A DNA stretch of 64,000 bases from Cryptomeria japonica. Lineage: Eukaryota; Streptophyta; Pinopsida; Cupressales; Cupressaceae. The position numbers and the translations under genes were made by a program. Location: NCBI RefSeq assembly GCF_030272615.1, contig NC_081406.1:262598624-262662623 (forward strand), given 5' to 3'. Shown piece by piece: positions 26,515 to 38,111 of the stretch; position 1 is the stretch's first letter; every line of letters begins with the position of its first letter. The notes beneath the pieces were generated by a model. That model worked only from the letters and a program-made list of their open reading frames with translations. It was not told the DNA's origin and ran no database searches.

Positions 26515-26937
26515 GGGTTTGAAATTGAACCACAGGTGTATTACCGTGACAAACAAAGAAACCTGCAACAATATTGTTCTTGAATGTGTTTTTAATGAGC
26601 AGAGCAGATGTGGAAAATAGTGTCAACAAAGCAACATGATGAGTTAGAGTACCTGCAATATGTTTTTCAAAAGGAAACAACAGGTAGGAAGAGAAAGAGG
26701 GAGAGTAACGAAGATGATGTCCCGAAGAATGATAGTGGTGGGTATGCGAGAGTTCCCATGTTGTTACACAATGCCTGTCACCTAAAGAAATTAAAGTTTG
26801 TTGTATGCATGGCAGTGGTAGTATATGATGATCATCACTTGTCAAACAGCTTGGAATGGTACATACCCATGAAAGAAATCAAGTGTGTAATTCCTATAGT
26901 CACAATCGAGATCAGTCTTATAACCTTGCAAATTTAA
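26515..26937 (+). pseudogene. Unrecognised coding remnant, copy A
   Basis: An open stretch reading GFEIEPQVYYRDKQRNLQQY (26519 onward) is interrupted by a stop. It is followed by a 109-codon frame at 26608-26937 containing WKIVSTKQHDELEYLQYVF, a basic GRKRKRE motif that could act as a nuclear signal, and a C-terminal part with LKKLKFVVCMAVVVYDDHH. The composition looks like protein rather than repeat, and part may be joined by splicing. I do not recognise a family. It lies inside E2 and may be part of an element-encoded protein. Confidence 0.4.
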
Positions 26938-27082
26938 TAGCATCATATGTTTAAGAACTTAGGCAGTACTCTTAGGGTTAGGTCAAGCTCTTACACTTTC
27001 TTTTTAGTGAAGCCTTGTTGTTTGGTCGCTTGGAGTCTCGTTGACTGATGGATTTGTGTGTGTATCTTGAATAGGAGGAATA

Positions 27083-27502
27083 GGGTTTGAAATTGAACCA
27101 CGGGTGTATTACCGTGACAAACAAGGAAACCTGCAACAATATTGTTCTCGAATGTGTTTTTAATGAGCAGAGCAGATGTGGAAAATAGTGTCAACAAAGC
27201 AACATGATGAGTCAGAGTACCTGCAATATGTTTTTCAGAAGGAAACAATAGGTAGGAAGAGAAAGAGGAAGATTAACACATATGATGTCATGGAGAATGA
27301 TAGTGGTGGGTATGCGAGATTTCCCATGTTACACAACGCCTATCACCTAAAGAAATTAAAGTTTGTTGTATGCATGGCAGTGGTAGTATATGATGATCAT
27401 CACTTGTCAAACAGCTTGGAACGATACATACCCAAGAAAGAAATCAAGTGTGTAATTCCTATAGTCACAATCGAGATCAGACTTATAACCTTGCAAATTT
27501 AA
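27083..27502 (+). pseudogene. Unrecognised coding remnant, copy B
   Basis: Second copy of the 26515-26937 reading frame (frame 27176-27502, 108 codons). Most differences from copy A keep the frame open, including an in-frame loss of one Leu codon. The GRKRKRK basic motif is kept. Function unknown. Confidence 0.4.
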
Positions 27503-27649
27503 TAGCATCATATGTTTTAGAACTTAGGCAGTACCCTTAGGGTTAGGTCAAGTTCTTACACTTGTTTTTTAGCGAAGCCTCATTGTTTGTTCGCTTGGAG
27601 TCTCATTGTATGATGTTCTATTCATAACTTCAAATTTAATATATCATTT

Positions 27650-28450
27650 TATTAGCCCACCATATGACCCCTTTAGTGTCATTAGAGGTTTTATTGTTTC
27701 CTAAGAGGTCATATGGTGTCTTGTGACCCCTTAAGACACCATATGACCCATTAAGACACCATAACAACACCATATGGTGTCCTAAGGGGTTATAGGATGT
27801 CATATGACCCCTCGGGACACTAATGACCCATAACAACACCATATGGTGTTCTAAAGGGTCATATGGTGTTCTATGACCCCTTAGGACACTATCTGGTGTC
27901 GTTATAGGTCCTATGGTGTGCTAAGGGATAATATAGAGTCATATGACCCCTTAGGACACCCTATGACCCCTTAGATGTTGTTAGGGGTCATATTGTGTCC
28001 TGGATTCAATATCTCTTCATCTCCCTCCCCCCTCCTTCTCTCCCTCCCTCTCTCTCTCTCTATCTCTCTCTCTCCCCTTCTCCCTTCCTCCATACCCCAT
28101 CCCTCTTTCTCTTCTTCTGTAATTCCTATAGTCACAATTGAGATCAATCATATGGTGTTCTTTGACCCCTTAAGACACCATATGACCCCTTAAGACACCG
28201 TATGACCCATAGCAACACCATATGGTGTCCTAGGGGTCATAGGATTCCATATGACCCCTCAGAACACCAATGACCCATAACAACACCATATGGTGTTCTA
28301 AAGGATCCTATGGTGTTCTATGACCCCTTAGGACACTATTTGGTGTCGTTATAGGTCCTATGGTGTGCTAAGGGATAATATAGTGTCATATAACCCCTTA
28401 GATGTTGTTAGGGGTCATATTGTGTTCTAAGGGTCATATTGTGTCTTGGA
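27650..28450. repeat. CATATGGTGTCCTAAGGGGTC minisatellite in a higher-order repeat
   Basis: Dozens of imperfect units joining CATATGGTGT, CCTAAGGGGTCAT and the inverse form ATGACCCCTTAGGACACC, so the array is largely self-complementary. It is interrupted at about 28005-28150 by a CT block and the phrase ATTCCTATAGTCACAATTGA. Minisatellite, CT block and phrase together repeat with a period near 431 (phrase at 28119 and 28550), running into the gap. Confidence 0.8.
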
Positions 28451-28568
28451 TTTGATATCTCTTCCTCTCCCTGCCCCCTCCTTCTTCTCTCTCTCTTGCT
28501 CTCTCCCCTTCTCCCTTCCTCCATACCCCATCCCTCTTTCTCTTCTTCTGTTATTCCCATAGTCACAA

Positions 28569-29068
28569 NNNNNNNNNNNNNNNNNNNNNNNNNNNNNNNN
28601 NNNNNNNNNNNNNNNNNNNNNNNNNNNNNNNNNNNNNNNNNNNNNNNNNNNNNNNNNNNNNNNNNNNNNNNNNNNNNNNNNNNNNNNNNNNNNNNNNNNN
28701 NNNNNNNNNNNNNNNNNNNNNNNNNNNNNNNNNNNNNNNNNNNNNNNNNNNNNNNNNNNNNNNNNNNNNNNNNNNNNNNNNNNNNNNNNNNNNNNNNNNN
28801 NNNNNNNNNNNNNNNNNNNNNNNNNNNNNNNNNNNNNNNNNNNNNNNNNNNNNNNNNNNNNNNNNNNNNNNNNNNNNNNNNNNNNNNNNNNNNNNNNNNN
28901 NNNNNNNNNNNNNNNNNNNNNNNNNNNNNNNNNNNNNNNNNNNNNNNNNNNNNNNNNNNNNNNNNNNNNNNNNNNNNNNNNNNNNNNNNNNNNNNNNNNN
29001 NNNNNNNNNNNNNNNNNNNNNNNNNNNNNNNNNNNNNNNNNNNNNNNNNNNNNNNNNNNNNNNNNNNN
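28569..29068. other. Assembly gap, 500 N
   Basis: Exactly 500 unknown bases. The left edge is in the 431-bp higher-order repeat and the right edge is in the 359-bp satellite, so the true missing length may be quite different. Frames spanning it are meaningless. Confidence 0.98.
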
Positions 29069-30500
29069 ATTCTAGCCAATCTGGCAACTTTGCATTGCAT
29101 GCAACTGACAATTTTTGCAGCATGCAAAAAAATGCTATAAATTGAAAATGGTTCTGACTCGTCGAAAATTGAGATAGGCCATTGTAGAGGAGCCTCATGT
29201 GACCCCACAGGTTCAAACGGATTCACCATATGTGTCTTGGATTTGAAGAAATAGTCCGTCAAATTTTGACAATTTTTTGGACTCAAGGCACTTGAGAGAT
29301 CGCACCGGTACGGTATGACTCTCGATGTTTTGACGCTTTGGGATGCATGATAGGGGCATGCCTAGCACAAACCTACCCAATCGGATGCACTCATGATGTC
29401 AGTTTGTGCACACGACGAACTGAATCAATTCTAGCCAATCTAGCAACTTTGCATTGCATGCAACTGGCGGTTTTTGTAGCAGGCGAAAAATGCTACCAAT
29501 TGAAAATGGCTCCGACTCATCAAAAATCAAGGTAGGCAATTGTAGAGGAGCCTCGCATGACCCCACGGGTTCAAACGGATCGACCATATGTGTCCTGGAT
29601 TTGAAGAAACAGTCCGTCAAATTTTGACAATTTTTTGGACTCAGGGCACTTGAGAGATCGCACCAGTATGGTATGATTCTCGATGTTCCGACGCTTTGGG
29701 ATGCATGAAAGGGGCATGCCTAGCGTAAACATATCCACCTAGACATGCTCGCGATGTTGGTTTGTGCACACGATGAATCGAATCAATTCTAACCTATCTT
29801 GCAACTTTTCATTGCATGCAACTGACGATTTTTGCAGTAGGCAAAAAAATGCTACCAATTGAAAATGGCTCAGATTCATCAAAAAATGAGATAGGCCATT
29901 GTAGAGGAGCCTCATATGACCCCATGGGTTCAAACAGATTTACCATATGTGTCCTGGATTTCAAGAAACAGTCCGTCAATTTTTGATAATTTTTTGGACT
30001 CATGACACTTGAGAGATCACACTGGTATGGTATGACTCTCGATGTTTTGATGCTTTGGGATGCATGACAGAGGCATTCCTAGTGTAAAACTTTCCACCTG
30101 GATGCGCTCGTGACGTTGGTTTGTGCACACAATGAACCGAATCAATTCTAGCCAATGTGGCAACTTTGCATTGCATGCAACTGACAGTTTTTGCAGCAGG
30201 CGAAAAATGCTACCAATTGAAAATGGCTCTAACATGTCAAAAACTGAGATAGGCCATTATAGAGGAGCCTCACATGACCCAACAGGTTCAAACAGATCGA
30301 CCATATGTGTCCTGGATTTGAAGAAACAATCCGTCAAATTTTGACAATTTTTTGGACTCAGGGCACTTGAGAGATCGCACCGGTATGGTATGACTCTCGA
30401 CGTTTCGGTGCTTGGGATGCATGACAGGGGCATGCCTAGCATAAACCTGCCCACCCAGATGCACTAGCGATGTTGATTTGTACGTACGATGAACAAAATT
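29069..30500. repeat. Satellite array, monomer about 359 bp, four copies
   Basis: Monomers begin ATTCTAGCCAATCTGGCAAC at 29069, 29428, 29786 and 30145, each running through TTTGGGATGCATGA and TTTGTGCACACGA. Divergence is modest. The fourth copy ends near 30500. The period is not a multiple of three and frames within it are not conserved, so it is not coding. The array abuts the gap, which may hide more copies. Confidence 0.92.
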
Positions 30501-30559
30501 TGACCATTGTGAGTGTGAGGGTGCTCTCGCACCAAACACATATTGTTGTTTACTCATAT

Positions 30560-30860
30560 TGTGGATTTTGTTGTTTATATTCATATTGTTGATTACATAT
30601 GCAAATATTCATTTAAATTTATAAAGGGTAGCCACCAAATACAATGAATACACAATAATGAACTAAATACAAGAAGTTTTGTAGGGTTAATTCAACATTT
30701 TAGAAATTTAATCAAATCATATTCCATGATTGCAATGATTTATATCATATATTTTTGTTGTTTATATTCATATTGTTGATTACATATGCAAAAATTCATT
30801 TAAATTTATAAAAGGACAACGACAAAATACAACAAATACAAAATAATGAACTCAGTACAC
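30560..30860. repeat. Partial tandem duplication, unit about 190 bp
   Basis: GTTGTTTATATTCATATTGTTGATTACATATGCAAA...TTCATTTAAATTTATAAA is present twice (from about 30570 and from about 30757). AT-rich and non-coding. It lies between the satellite and the 3' end of the E2 gene. Confidence 0.75.
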
Positions 30861-31033
30861 ATTTATTGGATCTAATATCGATATTTATATATATAAAAAA
30901 GACATGTCTGCCAAGTCAATACAAGTATTACAAAAATTTGGCATATGCCATGTCCAAATCGATATACAATAAAAATATAGAATATATCTACATGTATTGG
31001 TCATTCTATGACCAAAACTAACACTATATCATC

Positions 31034-33953
31034 CTAAACTTGTGGTGGATCATCAAAATCAAGCCTCTTCAATGTAGTATGCGGCTCTATAGATGGCTGC
31101 AAAACCACAATTCAAAAGCCAAGTTAGAATTCTTTTGTAGAAAATAGTTCACAATTAACAACATAACTATGCATTTAACTTTAATTCCTTTGCAATTGAA
31201 ATGTAGATTACCTCATTGGTTGATCTAGGAGCTAATGTATTCGCTCTCCTCTCCTTGTCACTCTTAGGAGTTTTCTTGAAGACATACTTAAATGGATCCA
31301 CATTGTGGCCATACCGTGAAGGGGTCTATTGTATATTAAATGTACAATTAATACAATGTACTAACATAAATATATCAAAAACACTTAAAAGCTATAATAT
31401 AGAGAACAATCACACACCTGTGCCTAAGATGCTTCTCCAATGGACTGAGGATGGGTCACCATCGATGTAGAAATTGTCACTATTACCTATACAAAAAATG
31501 TTCAAAGATTAAATACAATTAATATAATGATAAGTATTGAAGGTTAAAAACAATTAATTTTATATATCAAACAAAAGTGTACTGGATCCTGAGATGCTTC
31601 TCTAGTGCATAGAGGAGGGTTTTTCATTGATGAAATAGGTATGGATATTTCCTGTATGAAAAAATTATAAGATTATAATATATCACAAGTTCACATGTAC
31701 GTGTGCATATAATCATGAAATCAAGAAAATAAAATAGAGCCCTCTCTTGATCCATGGGCGAATTAGGTGCATTCAACAAATCCACATAGCTCAATGGCCA
31801 CTGTACATGTAAAATAGACAAAAAAACACTAATAAATCTACAAACCCCAACTAATACTTGATTTCAACATTTTCAAACAATTGTACAACTAAAAATATGT
31901 TCAATTACCTGCTTCCCACGTTTTGGCGTCTTCGAGGAATTGTTTTTCTTAGGACGACCCCTAGACGCAGAGGGGGTACCCTAAAAAAACAAAATTAACA
32001 TGAGATATTAGTATAGATAATAAATTAAACATAATTTTAAAAATCTAAAATGAAATAACTTGCATATTCCATCAAAACAATACATAAATTTAAGGGTTGT
32101 ACAAAATATGATACTGTATAGCCTTGTAGGCCAAAATCGATCGCTGAGAGCGTGATGTCATCAATCTGGGACATTTCATCCCCTGTCAACACCTACAAAC
32201 CAAAAATTGGACCAAGCATTAAAGATAGTTAGTATATCTTGTATTGTTTTGAATTCAAAGTGTACTATTCTATTTTAACATGTTACAAAATTTATACCTC
32301 AGGCATCAAAGTTGTAGCTATAGTAACTGGGGGAGGAGTATGGGATACTGTTGTTGCATCCTAAATGCATATTATTTGTCTCAATTTAAATTGATGTATA
32401 AATGAAAATTCATTTATGTAATTACAAATTTAAAGTGACTGATAAATAAAATGCTATGAATTCAAATCAACACACCTAGGTCTCTCGCTCATGGGCAAAC
32501 ACCATGTCCATCAACTCATCTGTCAACGTGAAATCCTCAGTCGTGCGAACCTGACATCTACTCTCGCAATCATGCACAGATGAGATGAGGATCCATCTGC
32601 ACCAGTTGCATCATCTATTCCTGAGCATATCCCCGAGCAACTGACACACATATGCTAGATGTGCTCTCTGTTGTCACCTAATGGCTCATCATCCAATACA
32701 ATAGGGTGTGCTAATGACATCCCATGTTGGATGATGGCACCAGTCAACGTTGTGGCTGCCTGAAGAGTCTGTAGCTCCATCGACTCTTTCAGCTCTACTG
32801 GGACAACCTGATGCACCTTGGGGTTTTGGGTGCTAGGGGGCGGCGACTCTCCGTGGGTAATCGCCTACGGGCTCTAGGTCTATCTTGGGCAGAGCCACCA
32901 CCTCTACCATGGAACTCTCTCATGTCAAAATAGTTTGGGCGCACATTGAGCACAAACTCACAATATACTTTTCTCAAAAAATATAATGGCAGCTCATAAT
33001 TATTACAAGGTGGATCATCAAAGACCATCCACCACCTCTGCCAAAAAGATTCTTCATGTGCACATTGGTACACCAATGTATGGGAAACCTCTTTGCATTA
33101 AGAGGTAATGACTGACCAGTTTTGGGATCAACGAAAAGGGCACATATTTGTTGTTTAGTAATATTTTTTTTTTTTACTATATTGTATGATACCCCATTGA
33201 CATAGAATTGATGACACCTATCCCTAAAGCTTCCCCATTTGGTAATTTGTGTGGAAACAACTATGGCACCACTAGCTAATGTTTCTAGGCTAGTGGCAAG
33301 GGATTGATGATGCTCAAGTTCAATTTTAGACATATTTTGTCCTAACTAATTAATTAATTTCTCCTGTGTTTCGATTGTGCAGTCAAAAGGAGGAATTTGG
33401 GGTTGTTCTTGTGTGTTTTCAGGAGGTGCATTTGGTTGTTCTTGTGGGTTTTAGGTGGTGCATTTGGTTGTTCTTGTTGTGGATTAGAAGAATCTAGTTT
33501 TTGAAACAAAAAATGAAAAAACCTAATCAAAATTAATGAAATTAAATTCAAAATGTAAAACAAATTGAACAAACGGGAAGAAAGACAAAAATAAACAAAA
33601 ACTAACCTTGATCCATAGCTATTGATTTTAGACGTATTTTGTCCTAACTGATTAATTAATTGCTCCTGTGTTTCAGGTGTGCGGTCAAAAGGAGGAATTG
33701 GGGGTTGATCTTGTGTATTTTCAGGAGGTGCATTTGGTTGTTCTTGTGGGTTTTCAGTAGGTGCATTTGGTTGTTCTTGTGGGTTTTCAAGAGGTGCATT
33801 TGGTTGTTCTTGTTGTGGATTAGAAGAATCTGGTTTTTGAAACAAAAAATGAAAAAACCTAATCAAAATTAATGAAATTAAATTCAAAATGTAAAACAAA
33901 TTGAACAAACGAGAAAGAAAGACAAAAATAAACAAAAAATAACCTTGATCCAT
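31034..33953 (-). pseudogene. Multi-exon gene of E2 with AT-hook-like exon, decayed
   Basis: Inferred minus-strand exons: 33944-33953 (start, MDQ), a P/Q/N-rich exon (33493 or 33829 down, repeats of NPQEQPNAP), a long exon to 32476, then 32360-32298, 32192-32115, 31980-31909, 31800-31741, 31652-31583, 31486-31418, 31325-31212 and 31096-31034 with stop TAG. The introns after the long exon are GT-AG except 31740-31653, whose donor reads GC. The downstream exons are 63, 78, 72, 60, 70, 69, 114 and 63 bases, all multiples of three except one with an extra A. 31980-31909 encodes SRGRPKK, an AT-hook-like DNA-binding and nuclear motif; the tail is RLDFDDPPQV. Damage: several CAG-to-TAG stops (33346-33348, 32476-32478, in 31418-31486), a frameshift near 33070-33085 and a stop at the LGDNREHI end. 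I do not recognise the family; an element-encoded DNA-binding protein is the simplest guess. Confidence 0.6.
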
Positions 33954-33955
33954 AG
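33349..33955 (-). repeat. Tandem duplication of the first two exons of the E2 gene
   Basis: The start exon (ATGGATCAAG then GTTA), intron and P/Q/N-rich exon occur at 33629-33953 and again at about 33349-33616. The upstream copy has an open Q/N/P frame with three NPQEQPNAP-like repeats; the downstream copy has a deletion causing a frameshift and a TAG in place of the exon acceptor CAG. Confidence 0.8.
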
Positions 33956-34104
33956 CTTGGAGGACAAATCTAGCACCCCGTTCGCGGTTTAGGAGAGGAA
34001 ATGGAAAAAAAATGAAGTAAAAATGCGCTATTCACAAGTAAATGAGACCCAGTTTTTTTTTTAAAACTTTTTTTAATAGGCACCACATACACAGTTATAT
34101 TTGG

Positions 34105-34290
34105 ATTATTAGCGCGTATGCACTCATTTTCCTATGAGTAGCCCGTACGCGCTCATTTTCCTAGGCGTAGCGCGTACGCACTCATTTTCCTAAAAGCAGC
34201 ACGTACACGCTACCTTCTCTAGGCTCGGGAAGAACAAACCTAAGCGCTTATGCGGGAATTTCAAATTTTAAAACCACGTACGCGCTGCTT
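34105..34290. repeat. Right subterminal CpG-rich repeats of E2
   Basis: Four or five imperfect units of the form AGCGCGTACGCACTCATTTTCCTA, then ACGTACGCGCTGC. Strongly CpG-rich in an AT-rich setting, 60-250 bases from the right terminus. Confidence 0.7.
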
Positions 34291-34353
34291 GTTTTTCCAT
34301 GTTTTTTTGGGTGGTGTCCACTTTTCTGACCACCATCTTTGTGCACATATCCC

Positions 34354-34490
34354 TTTATAGTAAAAAAAGAATTACTTAAAAGTATATTGAAAAATAAATC
34401 ACTTTAAAATAATATTTAACTTTAGTGAAAAAGAATCATTTAAAAGTAATACTTAACTTAAATATAGTGAAAAAAGAATTACTTGAAAAT
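34354..34490 (+). repeat. AT-rich minisatellite at the right flank of E2
   Basis: Continues the CTTTATAGTGAAAAA / ATTACTTAAAAGTA units seen at 24830-25053, interrupted by E2. Confidence 0.7.
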
Positions 34491-35265
34491 AATTAAATTG
34501 TATTCTAAGAATGATATTACTATTTCTAAAATTTTAAATTTTAATAACCTTGTACTTCACTATAGAATTATCTTTGTAAAAGTCATCAAAACAAAAAATC
34601 CTATGTGTTTATCCTAAGACATGGTCATAACTCTTTTAACTAAAGATAATGATTTTTTATTATTTTTTTGAATGGTTGTGACTTTTATTATAAAATAAAG
34701 TTTGGGACTCTCAACCTTTCACTCAAAGAAAGTCTTGTAATTTTAAATAAGATTGTGAATTTTCAAAATCATATGACAATTAGAGAAAATTCTTTAATAA
34801 GTATTTTAACTTTTCTAAAGGTTTGTCTATGATCTATTAAAATAAAAATATGATTTTGAATGTTTATTTGTAATTTTCTTTTTATTTATTAGTACCAAAC
34901 TCATAGGTGCATTTCCTAGTGATAAGATAGCAAAAATTGTGGAAACTATAAAATGGCTTATTATGAAAAAATAAATCTCAAATAAACCTAAAAAGTTATA
35001 GTTTCAATTATTTCAAAGGAATTTCTACCTTAAGTTTATCCATTTTTAAACTAGCAATTGCACCTTGGTGTGCAATGGGTATGTCAAAAAGATGTGGAAG
35101 GTAGGTTAGAAAAAAATTGGTCTATTTTTTACATACATTTGATAATACAATCATGTCAATTGGTAGGTCACTTACAAAATGATGTTGTTTGGTTTAAATG
35201 GAGAAGTGGTATTTTCAAATGAACTATGCATACACTTAAATGGATTTTAAAAAAAAACCTATGAA
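34491..35265. other. AT-rich spacer
   Basis: No coding region, repeat array or RNA gene recognised. Confidence 0.5.
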
Positions 35266-36530
<1,265 letters not shown>

Positions 36531-37614
36531 AAAAGGGATGAGGATGAGAGAGATATATATTAGGTAGAAGTAAGGATATAGAGATACGAGAGAAAAATAA
36601 ACGACAACCGAAACTATTTTTCTTCTCCGATAAGTTTTTTAGCATTTTCTTCTCTAGATTAAATCATTGGTTTCTCCTTGTAGTTTCTATCATGAGTTAG
36701 TGACATGTTATAGACAAGATAAACCTCAAATGTGCTACGAAGAGAACTAAGGTAAAAATTTAATATTTAATATTTAATTAAATATTTTGTATGTTAAATA
36801 CATACTATAATTATATTAATTGTTATATTACTAATCATTTGTGTAAATATTTCTTCTAAATTTGTATAGAATAATTTAAAATAATATCATGGTTTAATGT
36901 ATATTAGTTTAAACTAAATAATTATATTATATTATTTATAATTTAATTTATAATATATAAAAATATTATATACTAACTATATATTTTTATTTTATTTCAT
37001 TTTTTATAATATAAGTATATAATTTATATAAAAAATATATTTTTATTATTGAAATAATAATTAATTATAATTAATTAAACTTTATTCTAATTACTAAGTA
37101 ATTCTTCTAATTTGTATATATTAATTTAAAATAATATTATAATTTAACACACACACACACACGCATATATATGATTAAATTAAAAATATATATTATGTAA
37201 TATAAAATAATAATATAATTATTATATATAAATACAATTATAATTAACATAATTATTCTTTGTAATTGTGATAATATTAATACATTAATAAATAATTGTG
37301 ATATTATTAATACAAGGCCTATTATGTCCAAAGGTGACTAGTGATGAAATAGTGGCCAAAACTTGTCACGCAAAACCCAATGGACTCAAAAGGAGTTATT
37401 TTGAATTAATCAAAATATCAAACTTATAATATTATTCTAAAAATAAATTTAGTAATTTACATTATGTAAAATATACAATAATGAAATATAATTTGTAGTC
37501 TATAAAATATAAATTAATTATTATATACAATATATAGTAATGATATAAATTATATTAAATGAAATACTATATAAAATATAAAATATAATTATATATATAT
37601 ATATATATATATAA
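36531..37614. other. Very AT-rich spacer
   Basis: Mostly A and T with a (CA)n of about 16 bases at 37148 and (TA)n at 37590-37612. No gene recognised. Confidence 0.6.
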
Positions 37615-37659
37615 GTGGAATTACCACTGAATTATATTAATATTTTACTTTTTTACATG

Positions 37660-38111
37660 GTGTCTGGTTCAACGAGCACTGGAGGGAAAGAGCCAGTAAG
37701 AAAACCCTCCAGTATTGCTCTGAAAAACTTAAGGCCTACCTACCCATTACAAAGAAGCATTCCGGGCATAATCCAAAATACCCCTCCCCATATTACATAG
37801 TATTGCCATTGGATACAAAAGAAGCTGCCATAAAAGGCATACAAAAAGATGTCAAATGCATAATCATTCTTTTAGCTCACTATGAAGAACACCACAATGA
37901 AGGAATAGAAGAACAACTACCAAATACAACTTTAGAACAACAAAAAATTGGACATCCTCGAACCACCCCTGACTACTCAAAACAATTCTCCACTCCATTT
38001 ATTAGCATAAAACTTAAGAAAAGAAATGAAACCACTGCAAGTGAGCATGCCATAGATAAAACCATGATCAGACAAAGAATAACCCAAATAAGAAGGAGAG
38101 CGGGATGTTGA
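37660..38111 (+). pseudogene. Unrecognised plus-strand coding remnant
   Basis: Two overlapping frames, 37615-37800 (containing GSTSTGGKEPVRKPSS) and 37803-38111 (containing LPLDTKEAAIKGIQKD and EQQKIGHPRTTPDYSKQF), read like one protein with a frameshift near 37790-37800. The composition is protein-like and basic at the C-terminus. No family is recognised. It lies next to the 3' side of the LINE and could instead be chance coding on the complement of its 3' UTR. Confidence 0.25.

Larger units (their letters stand above)
26477..27610 (+). repeat. Tandem duplication of about 565 bp
   Basis: Copies at about 26477-27043 and 27044-27610 start TGATGGATTTGTGTGTGTAT and end around CGCTTGGAGTCTC. They are highly similar throughout, including the reading frame listed separately. 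Confidence 0.88.
25054..34353. mobile_element. E2: 9.3 kb DNA-transposon-like element with an exon-rich gene
   Basis: Left end GGGTAAGTGCACAAAGATGG (25054) and right end, complement GGGATATGTGCACAAAGATGG (ending 34353), form inverted termini of about 26 bases with two mismatches near the tip, then a shared GTGGACAC. TTT flanks both sides (25051-25053 and 34354-34356). CpG-rich subterminal repeats lie inside both ends. Contents: 950 bp homologous to E1; a duplicated plus-strand frame (26.5-27.6 kb); minisatellite and CT blocks; an assembly gap; a 359-bp satellite; and a decayed minus-strand gene at 31034-33953. No DDE transposase was recognised. A 3-bp duplication fits PIF/Harbinger or CACTA-type elements, but GGGTAAG ends are typical of neither, so the superfamily is open. 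Confidence 0.75.

Noticed and set aside
28408-29286. Frames of 217-292 codons across the N run
   Set aside because: Most of their length is unknown bases; the remaining parts are satellite and CT repeat.
29069-30500. Satellite monomers as repeated exons of a gene
   Set aside because: The period of 358-360 is not a multiple of three and the frames are interrupted differently in each copy.
29069-30500. CRISPR-like array
   Set aside because: Plant nuclear context, contiguous 359-bp monomers and no short repeat/spacer structure.
25054-34353. E2 as a Mutator-type element
   Set aside because: The nine bases on each side of the termini do not match; only TTT is shared.
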